From an uncultured Clostridia bacterium (lineage in GTDB: Bacteria; Bacillota; Clostridia; Oscillospirales; Acutalibacteraceae), in assembly GCA_947567585.1 (NCBI GenBank), contig CANONE010000036.1, forward strand, positions 1-16,223: a stretch of DNA of 16,223 bases, in the 5' to 3' direction. Below are positions 1 through 6,882 of this stretch, piece after piece. The position numbers and the translations under genes were made by a program. Under the pieces are notes generated by a model, which had not been told where the DNA came from, ran no database searches, and saw only the letters and a list, made by a program, of their open reading frames with translations. The stretch's first letter is position 1. Every line of letters begins with the position of its first letter.

Positions 1-845
1 ACAGAGATGCCCAGGAAGATGGTGACAATGTTCATCAGCTCGTTCTGAACGGTCTTGTTCAGGCGCTCCACCACGCCGCACTCCTTCATCAGGTTGCCCA
101 GCATCAGGCAGCCTACCAGCGGAGCGGCGGAAGGCAGCATAAAGGAAACAAAGATCGTAACAATGATGGGGAACAGAATCTTCTCAGTCTTGCTCACCGG
201 GCGGAGCTGCTTCATCTTGATCTTCCGCTCTTCCTTGGTGGTGAGAGCCTTCATAATGGGAGGCTGAATCACCGGCACCAGCGCCATGTAGCTGTAAGCG
301 GCTACGGCGATGGGGCCAAGCAAATGCGGAGCCAGCCGCGCCGTGGTGTAAATGGCGGTGGGGCCGTCCGCGCCGCCGATAATGCCGATGGAAGCGGCCT
401 CGGGACCAGTGAAGATGGTCAGGCGGGCGGCAACGTAAGTAATAAAGATGCCCAGCTGCGCCGCGGCGCCCAGCAGGAGGGTCTTGGGGTTAGCGATCAG
501 GGGGGCGAAGTCGGTGCCGGCGCCCACGCCCACAAAGATCAGGCAGGGGTAAATGCCCAGCTTTACGCCCAAATACAGGTAGTCCAGCAGGCCGCCGTGG
601 CCGGTGCCCAGCTCAGCCCAGTTAATGACGCCGTCGGCAAAGTACTCGGCATGGTACATGCCGGCACCAGGCAGATTGGTCAAAAGCATGCCAAAGGCGA
701 TGGGCAAAAGCAGCAGGGGCTCGAACTTCTTAACAATAGCCAGATACAGCAGCACGCAGGAAATCGCGATCATCACCAGGTCCAAAGGCTCGTTCATCAC
801 CTGGTAGAAGCCGGTACTCTGCAAAAAAGTTTGAATTGCTTCCAT
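1..845 (-). CDS. Sodium-translocating decarboxylase, beta subunit (OadB/GcdB/MmdB family), partial at window edge
   Basis: This is the integral membrane subunit that decarboxylates carboxybiotin and couples the reaction to Na+ export across the cytoplasmic membrane. The window holds 281 codons from the N terminus; the C-terminal part runs off position 1, and family members are usually about 370-430 residues. Visible are many hydrophobic segments and the family hallmark GGADGPTAIY at residues 157-166; its Asp160 corresponds to the aspartate known to be essential in the Klebsiella oxaloacetate decarboxylase beta subunit. The second conserved motif, in the C-terminal half, is outside the window. 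ATG at 845 is preceded by AGGAG at 855-859, 9 bases upstream. It follows the biotin-carrier gene by 39 bases and belongs to the same operon. The substrate (oxaloacetate, glutaconyl-CoA or methylmalonyl-CoA) cannot be read from this subunit, so no symbol is given. Confidence 0.95.
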   Translation of the reverse strand, partial: MEAIQTFLQSTGFYQVMNEPLDLVMIAISCVLLYLAIVKKFEPLLLLPIAFGMLLTNLPGAGMYHAEYFADGVINWAELGTGHGGLLDYLYLGVKLGIYPCLIFVGVGAGTDFAPLIANPKTLLLGAAAQLGIFITYVAARLTIFTGPEAASIGIIGGADGPTAIYTTARLAPHLLGPIAVAAYSYMALVPVIQPPIMKALTTKEERKIKMKQLRPVSKTEKILFPIIVTIFVSFMLPSAAPLVGCLMLGNLMKECGVVERLNKTVQNELMNIVTIFLGIS

Positions 846-884
846 TAGGTTACACTCCTTTTTTTATTGGTTCCCCCAGGGGCT

Positions 885-1244
885 TTAGGCGATTGTGCAA
901 AGGAGTGTGCCGCTCTCCACGGAAGCGCCCTTGGAAACGGCCACAGAAGTGACGGTGCCGTCCTTGGGAGCCATGATTTCGTTCTCCATCTTCATCGCTT
1001 CCAAAATCATCAGCACGTCGCCGGACTTTACAGCTTGGCCCGCCGCAACCTTTACATCCAAAATGGTGCCGGGCATGGGGGCGCTGACAGGTTCGCCGGA
1101 ACCAGCGGCGGCAGGAGCCGGCGTCGGAGCGGGGGCCGGGACAGGCGCGGCGGCGGGGGCCGCGACCGGGGCGGCTCCGCCCTGGACCTCTTCTACGGTA
1201 ACTTCATAAGCGGTGCCATTGACATTAACGTTATATTTTCTCAT
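885..1244 (-). CDS. Biotin carboxyl carrier subunit of the Na+-translocating decarboxylase
   Basis: This 119-residue protein carries the biotin that shuttles CO2 from the (unseen) carboxyltransferase to the beta subunit. The N-terminal part (1-23) resembles the usual start of GcdC/MmdC proteins. An Ala/Pro-rich flexible linker follows at about 24-47, then a biotinyl domain at about 50-119 with the canonical EAMKMEN motif at 82-88; Lys85 is the expected biotinylation site. A free-standing carrier with an Ala/Pro linker is typical of glutaconyl-CoA and methylmalonyl-CoA decarboxylases, whereas in oxaloacetate decarboxylase the domain is often fused to the alpha subunit. The ribosome site is modest (AAAGGA about 11 bases upstream). 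It lies between the small subunit and the beta subunit. A biotin carrier of acetyl-CoA carboxylase is unlikely given these neighbours. Confidence 0.93.
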   Translation of the reverse strand: MRKYNVNVNGTAYEVTVEEVQGGAAPVAAPAAAPVPAPAPTPAPAAAGSGEPVSAPMPGTILDVKVAAGQAVKSGDVLMILEAMKMENEIMAPKDGTVTSVAVSKGASVESGTLLCTIA

Positions 1245-1329
1245 AATAACAATTTTCCTTTCTTTCGGATAGAGCCGGGATGTACCCCGAAAGCCCTTTC
1301 ACTATTGTTGTTCACGCTTTCCCGCCGGC

Positions 1330-1650
1330 TTACAGCTTGCGGATAGAATGGATGCGGATATGCTCTACGCCGCTGCCCATGTCCTCGGCAATCGCGGCGG
1401 AAATAGCCGCCACCAGCTGCTGCTTATTCATCTGGGGAGCAGCCGGAGCAGCCGGGATAGCCGTGGGAGCAGGAGCGGGGGCCGCAGCCGCCTGGGGCGC
1501 GGGGGACGAACCTCTCCCTGCCATGATAGCGCCCATAATCTTGATAATGACAATCAAGCAGATCAGCACCACGAACACAGTGCAAAGACCCATGGCCACT
1601 ACCTGGAGAAAGCCGGGCTCGGCCACGCTGGCAACCTCTAACATTTTCAT
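1330..1650 (-). CDS. OadG/MmdD-type small (gamma/delta) subunit of the Na+-translocating decarboxylase
   Basis: This 106-residue protein has a single N-terminal membrane helix (about 15-38), an Ala/Pro-rich linker (about 48-73) and a short conserved C-terminal block (about 74-106, ending in IRIHSIRKL). That architecture matches the OadG/MmdD/GcdD family, which anchors the soluble carboxyltransferase to the membrane beta subunit and helps assemble the complex. The start at 1650 is fixed by a very strong ribosome site, AAAGGAGGT (1659-1667), 8 bases upstream. It is the first gene of the three visible decarboxylase genes and lies about 105 bases downstream of a sigma-A-like promoter. Low-complexity proline/alanine sequence makes similarity outside the helix weak, but position and architecture are convincing. 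Confidence 0.88.
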   Translation of the reverse strand: MKMLEVASVAEPGFLQVVAMGLCTVFVVLICLIVIIKIMGAIMAGRGSSPAPQAAAAPAPAPTAIPAAPAAPQMNKQQLVAAISAAIAEDMGSGVEHIRIHSIRKL

Positions 1651-1755
1651 ACCTTCTTACCTCCTTTCCCAAGGGATTTTATAAAGAAATGGAATGGAAA
1701 CGCGGGGTGAATTTTGAAAAACACCATTCTGCCGCATTTTATCAAAATCAAGTAA

Positions 1756-1784
1756 ATGATACCACGTCCAGGCTTTTTTGACAA
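1756..1784 (-). promoter_or_regulatory. Sigma-A-type promoter for the decarboxylase operon
   Basis: Reading the minus strand, TTGTCA (-35, 1779-1784) is separated by exactly 17 bases from TATCAT (-10, 1756-1761). The predicted transcript would start near 1749 and reach the small-subunit gene after about 100 untranslated bases. No clear operator or riboswitch fold was seen in that leader. The promoter lies only about 20 bases beyond the stop codon of the acetyltransferase gene, and no GC-rich terminator separates the two, so read-through from upstream is also possible. Confidence 0.7.
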
Positions 1785-1804
1785 GGGCTTTTATTCATAA
1801 ATTT

Positions 1805-2407
1805 TTAAAAATTCTCCGGCTGCCACCGGCTGTCCGCAATGCAGGAGATATCGATCATCCCCGCGGCCCGCTCCCGGGCGGCCTCATAGGCGAATTTGTC
1901 AATGAGATAGGGCTTGGTGGGGCGCTCCGCCTGCGCCTGCGCCGGGGTAAGGGCATAGCGCAGTACCAAAACGTCCCCTTCCTCTCCGGCCTCCTCAAAG
2001 CCCATAGCCTTAAAGAAGCCCACCGCCTGGGCGTTCTCCCTGTGAACCCGGGAAAGCGCCTCCCTGCGGCTGCCCTCTTCCATCATGTCCCGCATCAGGC
2101 TCCAAAGGGCCTTGCCCACGCCAATGCCTTGATATTCCGGCTTTACATACAGCTGGAACTCTACGGAAAACAGATCCTCCGGCGCATGGCGGTTTTCTGT
2201 CAAATGGCAAAATCCCGCGGTCTGGCAGTCGATTTCACACAAAAGCCACCCCAATCCATAAGTATACCTGTCTATCCGCTGGATATACGCCTGCAGCCCC
2301 GGCGTCTCTTCCTCCGGCGCGCACACGGTACCCGTATAGGGCCCGTATACCTTTAGCATAGAGGGCCCATCCCACTCGTTTACTCTCCGCACAGCTACCC
2401 TTGCCAT
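1805..2407 (-). CDS. GNAT family N-acetyltransferase
   Basis: The 200-residue product has a GNAT core: VEFQLYVKPEYQGIGVGKAL at 82-101 gives the beta-strand plus the Q-x-x-G-x-G acetyl-CoA pyrophosphate-binding motif (QGIGVG, 93-98), and ENAQAVGFFKAMGF (124-137) is the typical C-terminal GNAT motif. An extra tail (about 152-200) follows the core. It would transfer an acetyl group from acetyl-CoA to an unknown amine. The frame stays open upstream to 2629, but that part is repeat-derived, lysine/arginine-rich and not protein-like. The start at 2407 is chosen because AGGTAGG (2415-2421) sits 7 bases before it. The gene lies 203 bases after the polymer operon and may be read from it; no promoter of its own was recognised. 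The substrate is unknown. Confidence 0.85.
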   Translation of the reverse strand: MARVAVRRVNEWDGPSMLKVYGPYTGTVCAPEEETPGLQAYIQRIDRYTYGLGWLLCEIDCQTAGFCHLTENRHAPEDLFSVEFQLYVKPEYQGIGVGKALWSLMRDMMEEGSRREALSRVHRENAQAVGFFKAMGFEEAGEEGDVLVLRYALTPAQAQAERPTKPYLIDKFAYEAARERAAGMIDISCIADSRWQPENF

Positions 2408-2440
2408 TCTGCATCCTACCTTTCGGCGACGTTTTTTTAA

Positions 2441-2543
2441 GGCCAAGGCCGTGGGGCTCCGCCCCACCCCCGCAGCCTTTATGAAAAAGCTTGACCAAAA
2501 CTTTTTATGTGGACTTTGTTTCTTTTGATGGGTTGGCCGCCGG
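2441..2543. repeat. Palindromic intergenic element, copy A
   Basis: This element of about 103 bp lies between the sulfatase-like gene and the acetyltransferase gene and aligns base for base over most of its length with 8304-8408. It starts with ggccaaggcc, then carries the hairpin GTGGGGC-TCC-GCCCCAC (2451-2467), then a T-rich/A-rich block, and ends in gttggccgcc. Compared with copy B the hairpin stem differs at two positions, and in both cases the partner base changes too (T:A to C:G, G:C to A:T). It is therefore a conserved fold rather than chance similarity. It is in the same orientation as copy B. A run of A/T next to the stem is on the wrong side for a standard terminator in either direction. 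Its function is unknown. Confidence 0.7.
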
Positions 2544-2566
2544 TCCGGCTGTATTTCAGCGGCCAA
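2533..2566. repeat. Inverted repeat downstream of the sulfatase-like gene
   Basis: TTGGCCGC (2533-2540) pairs perfectly with GCGGCCAA (2559-2566) across an 18-base loop, 45 bases after the stop codon of the sulfatase-like gene and touching one end of palindromic element A. On the minus strand it could form the 3' end structure of the polymer operon transcript, but no U-tract follows, so it is not called a terminator. Confidence 0.4.
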
Positions 2567-2610
2567 TGGGTTTTCTGGATTTGTCTTTTGTTGTGTGGGG
2601 TTTTTCCGCC

Positions 2611-4638
2611 TTATGTTTCCCGGCGGCAAAACATCCTCTCTACTTTGCCGTCTTCGTCAAAGGCGTTGTTGTACTGTAGGACGGCGTATTCCTGTAGGAG
2701 CTTGTCATAGGGCGTTTTCTCGCCGGTCCGGTAAAGCCGGCCGTCTTTGTCCATGCAGCCGATGGCTGTGATCACCGGAATCTGCTGGCGCAGGTCCTCC
2801 AGATAGTCCGTGTAGCCGCTACCTGGAAGCCCCGCCGCGCTTAGCAGAAGGCCGGAAAGGTAGTTTAAACTCACAGCCGGGATCTCCTGGGTTTTCAAGG
2901 GATAATTGGCCCACAGGAAAAACGGCACCCGGTACTGGCTCATAGTGGCTCCAAAGCCGGATTCTCCGGCAAGCACCGCCTTGTTAAAGCCGTCCTCCAG
3001 CTTAGGCCAGTGGTCGCCGAAAAAGAGAATCACCACCGGGTCCGGCCGGGCGGAGAAGTAGTCCAGAAGATACTCCAAAGCCTGGTCGGAGCTCTTGGTC
3101 AGGGTAAGATACTGCTCGGCCTTGGGCCACTTTCCGGCGGCGTCCTGTACCCGCACCCTGGTTTTATAGTTTTCATCCTCATAGCCACCATGGTTTTGGA
3201 TGGTCACATTGAATAGGAAAAGCGGATCCTCCGAAATCCCCCGCCAGCGCTCATATTCGTAGATTACCTGCTCGTAGCAGGACCGGTCGCTGGTAAGCCG
3301 GTGCTCAAAATGCCGCTCCACGTCAAAGATCGTGGCGTCTACGAACTCGTCAAACCCCAGATGGGGATATGCCTCAATCCGCTGCCAGGCTTCCCGGTCT
3401 CCGGGATGGATGGCGGTGCAGTGGTAGCCCTGCTCCTTTAATAGCGCGGGCAGGGAGGACTGGGGCGAGTCGATATACTGCTGGTAGGGCTTGCTCCCGT
3501 TGGGCAAAAAGGCCATTGAATTCCCCGTAAGAAACTCATACTCGCTGTTGCAGGTGTTCCCGCCATACACGGATGAGTACGCCTGCCCCCAGACACAGTC
3601 CCCGGACCTTTGCAGGCTGTGGAGAAAGGGCTGGTTATCTGGAAGAAAGCCTACCGACTCAAAGCTGCCAAAATCCGTCATGGATTCGTTCATAACGGCG
3701 ATTACCGTGGGCTTCTCCCCCGGCTCACCCAGAAAGGCTTCGGGCTCCTGTGCCTCCCGCAGGCTGGCCAGGCGCTCCACTCTGGCCCGGGAATACCCAT
3801 CCGGCTTATCCACCAGCATGAACTGCACATTGGCAAAAAAGCCCGCCGCGATGCCGGTCAGCTCTGAGCTGGCCTTCTGGTTCCAAGCCCACACAGTAAT
3901 TCCCATATTGGAAAGGCCGTTAAGGGGAAACAGCAAAAACAGCAGCGCCCCGGAAAGCCCCAGCGCGGCTAAGCGCTCCCTGCGCCAAACGCGGCGGGCC
4001 GCCCCCGCCCGCCTGGGGGAAAGCTTTACGCACGCCGTCACAATACACAGGTAGCTGATAACCGCCAGGGCCATTTTGCGGGTGGGTATGTATTCATAGC
4101 CTCCGGAAACGGTCAGCGCCGTGGAAAAGGAGGTGAAATCCCAGGGCAAAATGGGTTGGCCCCGGAACTGGACCACAAAGTAATTGGCAATGCCGAAGGT
4201 GATGGCCACCGCGCCGCCTATAGCGGCCGCGCCCCAGGCCCGCCGGGTCAGGGCATAGCCCAAAAGAAACACCAGCAGGTAGCATAGATAGTTGGCAAGC
4301 CACCGTTTTTGAGGGAACTGCCATATTTTGGTGCCGTTTATCACGTCTACCGTAATAAAGGCCCACAGCGGCAGCACAAAAACCAGCAGCCAGCCCAGTT
4401 TCTCTCCCGGGCCTGGCGGAATCTCCGTCTCCACCAGGCATAGGCCCGCAGATAAAGCCGTCATCACCCCAAAGCTGAAAATGTACCACCAGCACACGGC
4501 GCTCTGGTCTCTAGCCTCCTGCAAAAAGGCCAGCTGCCACTCCATGGCAAAAATTCCGGCTGAAACCGCCAACACCAAAACAGAAGCAATCACATTTTTC
4601 CGGCTAAGACTAAGCCGAAGCTCGAACTTTTCACTCAT
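2611..4638 (-). CDS. LtaS/MdoB-like sulfatase-family membrane phosphotransferase
   Basis: This 675-residue protein has about six to seven N-terminal membrane helices (roughly 15-33, 49-69, 82-101, 113-131, 137-156, 187-206, 224-245) and an extracellular alkaline-phosphatase/sulfatase-fold domain (about 305-600). Metal and catalytic landmarks are in order: NESMTDF (Glu318), GGNTCNSEYE (Thr362 as likely nucleophile), NVTIQNHGGY (477-486) and FFGDHWP (Asp542, His543). LtaS/MdoB enzymes transfer phosphoglycerol from phosphatidylglycerol onto a glycan or a growing chain, so a role in decorating or polymerising the surface polymer made by the neighbours is inferred. Family members range from about 600 to 750 residues. 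The frame is open to 4749, but those extra codons come from palindromic element C; the start at 4638 has GGAGAG (4648-4653) upstream. It is the last gene of the polymer operon. A phosphoethanolamine transferase is an alternative. Confidence 0.85.
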   Translation of the reverse strand: MSEKFELRLSLSRKNVIASVLVLAVSAGIFAMEWQLAFLQEARDQSAVCWWYIFSFGVMTALSAGLCLVETEIPPGPGEKLGWLLVFVLPLWAFITVDVINGTKIWQFPQKRWLANYLCYLLVFLLGYALTRRAWGAAAIGGAVAITFGIANYFVVQFRGQPILPWDFTSFSTALTVSGGYEYIPTRKMALAVISYLCIVTACVKLSPRRAGAARRVWRRERLAALGLSGALLFLLFPLNGLSNMGITVWAWNQKASSELTGIAAGFFANVQFMLVDKPDGYSRARVERLASLREAQEPEAFLGEPGEKPTVIAVMNESMTDFGSFESVGFLPDNQPFLHSLQRSGDCVWGQAYSSVYGGNTCNSEYEFLTGNSMAFLPNGSKPYQQYIDSPQSSLPALLKEQGYHCTAIHPGDREAWQRIEAYPHLGFDEFVDATIFDVERHFEHRLTSDRSCYEQVIYEYERWRGISEDPLFLFNVTIQNHGGYEDENYKTRVRVQDAAGKWPKAEQYLTLTKSSDQALEYLLDYFSARPDPVVILFFGDHWPKLEDGFNKAVLAGESGFGATMSQYRVPFFLWANYPLKTQEIPAVSLNYLSGLLLSAAGLPGSGYTDYLEDLRQQIPVITAIGCMDKDGRLYRTGEKTPYDKLLQEYAVLQYNNAFDEDGKVERMFCRRET

Positions 4639-4675
4639 AGAACAGGACTCTCCATCGCATATTTTCTTCACGCCT

Positions 4676-4742
4676 CTAAGGTCGCGGGGGTTCGTCTCGT
4701 CTGCCGGTTCGGCCGGTGAGACCCAAGCCCCTACGGCCTTAG
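4676..4742. repeat. Palindromic intergenic element, copy C
   Basis: This inverted-repeat element of 67 bp fills most of the junction between wecB and the sulfatase-like gene. The outer arms are ctaaggtcgcgggg and ccctacggccttag, which pair with a few G:U or mismatched positions; inside them GTCTC and GAGAC form a second stem around GCCG-GTT-CGGC. It starts 3 bases after the wecB stop codon. It shares aagcccctacggcct exactly with copy D at 5903-5949. It is an intergenic hairpin element, not coding sequence, although it leaves the downstream reading frame open and could cause a wrong start call. Confidence 0.65.
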
Positions 4743-4745
4743 ACC

Positions 4746-5855
4746 TCACCCCTCAAAAAAGCCGGCGATGGCGTCCGCGATGCGCTTGCTGGCGTGGCCG
4801 TCGCCGTAGGGGTTGCTGGCGCGGCTCATACGGGCGTATTCCCTCTCGTCGGTGAGCAGCTCCCGGATGAGGGTATAGATGGTCTCCTCGTCGGCGCCCG
4901 CCAGCTTTAGGGTACCGGCCTTTAGGCCCTCCGGGCGCTCGGTGGTGTCCCGCAGAACGATAACCGGCTTGCCTAAAGAGGGGGCCTCCTCCTGAATGCC
5001 GCCGCTGTCGGTAAGAATCAAATAGGACCGGGCCAGAAGGTTGTGGAACTCCACCACCTCCATGGGCTCGATAAGCTTGACCCTTTCGCAGTCTCCGAAT
5101 TCCTCCTGGGCGGCCTTTTGCACCAGCGGGTTCAAGTGTACCGGGTATACCGCCTTCACGTCCGGAAATTCATCCACCACCCGGCGGATCGCCCGGAACA
5201 TTCGGTGCATGGGCTCCCCCAGATTCTCCCGGCGGTGGGCCGTCAGCACCAGCAGCCGGGAGCCCTTGGCCCAGTCCAGAATGGGATCCTGAAAGTCCTC
5301 CCGGACCGTGGTGGCAAGCGCGTCGATGGCTGTGTTGCCGGTGACCACAATGCCGCCGTCTTCCTTGCCCTCGTTCAGAAGATTCTGGCGGCTCAGCTCC
5401 GTAGGCGCAAAGTGCAGGTCCGCCATGCAGCCTACAAACTGCCGGTTCATCTCCTCCGGGTAGGGGGAATATTTGTCATAGGTCCGAAGCCCCGCCTCTA
5501 CATGGCCAATGGGAGTCTGGCAGTAGTATGCGGCCAGGGCCCCGGCAAAGGTTGTGGTGGTGTCTCCATGGACCAGCACCATCTGGGGCTTTTCCTTCTT
5601 GATAACCCCTTCCAGCCCCTGGAGCACCCGGGCTGTAATGTCGGAAAGGGTCTGTCCAGGCTTCATGATATCCAGGTCATAGTCCGGCCGTATATCAAAA
5701 GCCCGAAGCACCTGGTCCAGCATCTGCCTGTGCTGCGCCGTCACGCACACCAAAGTTTCAAATTCCTCCCGCCGCTTCAGCTCCTTCACCAACGGCGCCA
5801 TCTTAATCGTCTCCGGCCTGGTGCCAAACACCAGCATCACCTTTATCTTCTCCAT
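4746..5855 (-). CDS. wecB: UDP-N-acetylglucosamine 2-epimerase (non-hydrolysing)
   Basis: The enzyme interconverts UDP-GlcNAc and UDP-ManNAc in the cytoplasm, supplying ManNAc for surface polymers. The 369-residue length is normal for WecB/MnaA. Family motifs are all present: FGTRPE near the start (10-15), HGDTTTT (96-102), HVEAGLRT (118-125), EEMNR (134-138), HRREN (207-211), TDSGGIQEE (282-290) and the DTTERPE loop (303-309). It follows the TagA/WecG-type gene, separated only by about 80 bases containing palindromic element D; that pairing matches the known pathway in which TagA transfers ManNAc. The hydrolysing type (NeuC-like) is unlikely given the operon. Gene order supports wecB/mnaA in a teichoic-acid-like pathway. 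Confidence 0.96.
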   Translation of the reverse strand: MEKIKVMLVFGTRPETIKMAPLVKELKRREEFETLVCVTAQHRQMLDQVLRAFDIRPDYDLDIMKPGQTLSDITARVLQGLEGVIKKEKPQMVLVHGDTTTTFAGALAAYYCQTPIGHVEAGLRTYDKYSPYPEEMNRQFVGCMADLHFAPTELSRQNLLNEGKEDGGIVVTGNTAIDALATTVREDFQDPILDWAKGSRLLVLTAHRRENLGEPMHRMFRAIRRVVDEFPDVKAVYPVHLNPLVQKAAQEEFGDCERVKLIEPMEVVEFHNLLARSYLILTDSGGIQEEAPSLGKPVIVLRDTTERPEGLKAGTLKLAGADEETIYTLIRELLTDEREYARMSRASNPYGDGHASKRIADAIAGFFEG

Positions 5856-5902
5856 CTCGTCTCTCCTTCCAGTATATTCTCTTGCGTGTGGCTCTTAGCA
5901 CC

Positions 5903-5949
5903 CTAAGGCCACGGGGGCAAAGCCCCTACGGCCTGGACTACGGCCTTAG
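5903..5949. repeat. Palindromic intergenic element, copy D, overlapping the end of the TagA-type gene
   Basis: This 47-bp element has nested pairing options: AGGCC...GGCCT around GGGGGC-AAA-GCCCCT, or the outer CTAAGGCC (5903-5910) with GGCCTTAG (5942-5949). The two alternative right arms overlap the last codons of the upstream gene: its C-terminal residues RLRP and its TAG stop (5938-5940) lie inside the element. The sequence aagcccctacggcct is shared exactly with copy C. It separates the TagA-type gene from wecB. Confidence 0.65.
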
Positions 5950-6654
5950 GCGCCGCACCGCCCCCAGGAATTTGACGTTGTTGTTCCAGAACCGGCCCAG
6001 GCGGGAGGGCTCCCGGGCGATGCGGTAGAGCCATTCGGTGTTGGTTTTTACGAAGAAGGCGGGGGCGCGGCGCTTGCTGCCGCTGAGTACGTCAAAGGAG
6101 CCGCCCACGCCCATCCACACGCCTTTTGTAAGCTTGCTCAGATGCCGGTAGATCAGCAGGTCCTGGGCCGGGGCCCCCAGCGCCACCAGAGTGAGGTCCG
6201 GGGCCAGGGCGGCCAGGGCGGAGAAGTCCGCGTCCTTGTCCCTGCCGTAGCCATTGCGGTAATGGACCGTAATCCGCGGATATTGGTCCCGCAGCTTTTG
6301 GGCCAGGGCCGAGACTACCTCTTCCTTGGCTCCCAGCAGGCACACGGTTTTCCCCTGCTCTCCGGCAACGCGCAGCAGCTTTTCGGAAAGGTCCACCCCG
6401 GTGATTCTCTCCTGGGCGGGCAGCCCCAGAATCTTCATGGCCTTGACCACGCTGATGCCGTCCGGCACGATCTCCGCCTCCTTGGAAAGCAGCAGCAGCC
6501 GCACCGCCGGGTCCCGCTGGGCGTGCATGATAATCTCCGGGTTGGCCGTAACAATAAACAGCTTTTTTCCTTCCAGCATGGCCTTTTTGGCCCTTTGGGC
6601 GTATTCCTCCGCTGTGCCGCCGAAAACGCGCTTTAAATATTCGTCGATTGCCAT
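5938..6654 (-). CDS. WecG/TagA/CpsF family (GT26) glycosyltransferase
   Basis: TagA-type enzymes transfer ManNAc (or ManNAcA in WecG) from the UDP-sugar to a lipid-linked GlcNAc, forming the linkage disaccharide of wall teichoic acid or a related polymer. The 238-residue product has the family landmarks: TANPE at 36-40 (Thr and Asn of the active site), PDG at 64-66 with the catalytic-type Asp65, the GVGGSFDVLSG segment (182-192), and NTEWLYRIAREPSRLGR (205-221) in the C-terminal appendage used for membrane association. The start at 6654 has AGGAG (6662-6666) 7 bases upstream; an upstream in-frame ATG at 6672 lacks this. The neighbouring wecB would provide its UDP-ManNAc. The stop codon and last four residues fall in palindromic element D, so the C terminus may have been altered by element insertion. 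Confidence 0.92.
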   Translation of the reverse strand: MAIDEYLKRVFGGTAEEYAQRAKKAMLEGKKLFIVTANPEIIMHAQRDPAVRLLLLSKEAEIVPDGISVVKAMKILGLPAQERITGVDLSEKLLRVAGEQGKTVCLLGAKEEVVSALAQKLRDQYPRITVHYRNGYGRDKDADFSALAALAPDLTLVALGAPAQDLLIYRHLSKLTKGVWMGVGGSFDVLSGSKRRAPAFFVKTNTEWLYRIAREPSRLGRFWNNNVKFLGAVRRLRP

Positions 6655-6687
6655 GAGACAGCTCCTTTCCACATCCTGTTTTACCGG

Positions 6688-6882
6688 CTATCTGTTTTGC
6701 AGCTTCCGCACGCTGGTATAGCCCAATACCGCCAGCGCCGCCAGATCCACAAGCCCCAGCAGCCTGACGGCTAAATCGGGCAGCGGGGCTCCGGCCAGCT
6801 GGGTTCCGAGCAGCAGAAGGCTTGCCCCGCCTAGAATCACCAGGCTTACGATCCACAGTGCATTATTTCGTTTCCTCTCCAT
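6688..6882 (-). CDS. Small two-helix membrane protein of the polymer operon
   Basis: I do not recognise this 64-residue protein. It begins MERKRNN, a positively charged cytoplasmic head, then has two predicted membrane helices (about 9-28 and 38-57) joined by a short GAPLPD turn, and ends in the basic tail RKLQNR. The start at 6882 is supported by AAAGGAG (6889-6895) 6 bases upstream; the frame is open to 6945 but that part overlaps the preceding gene deeply. The gene overlaps the end of the glycosylphosphotransferase by 20 bases, so the two are very likely translationally coupled. The gap to the TagA-type gene is 33 bases. A subunit or accessory factor of the membrane glycosylation machinery is a guess from position only. 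Confidence 0.65.
   Translation of the reverse strand: MERKRNNALWIVSLVILGGASLLLLGTQLAGAPLPDLAVRLLGLVDLAALAVLGYTSVRKLQNR

Noticed and set aside
2451..2467. Hairpin of element A as an intrinsic terminator for the polymer operon
   Set aside because: No U-tract follows the stem in either direction; the T/A run is on the wrong side for the plus strand and gives A's on the minus strand.
2408..2629. N-terminal extension of the acetyltransferase frame
   Set aside because: The added residues are encoded by repeat element A and its flank, and a better start with a ribosome site is at 2407.
4639..4749. N-terminal extension of the sulfatase-like frame overlapping wecB
   Set aside because: It is encoded by palindromic element C; the start at 4638 has its own ribosome site and is followed by a normal membrane N terminus.
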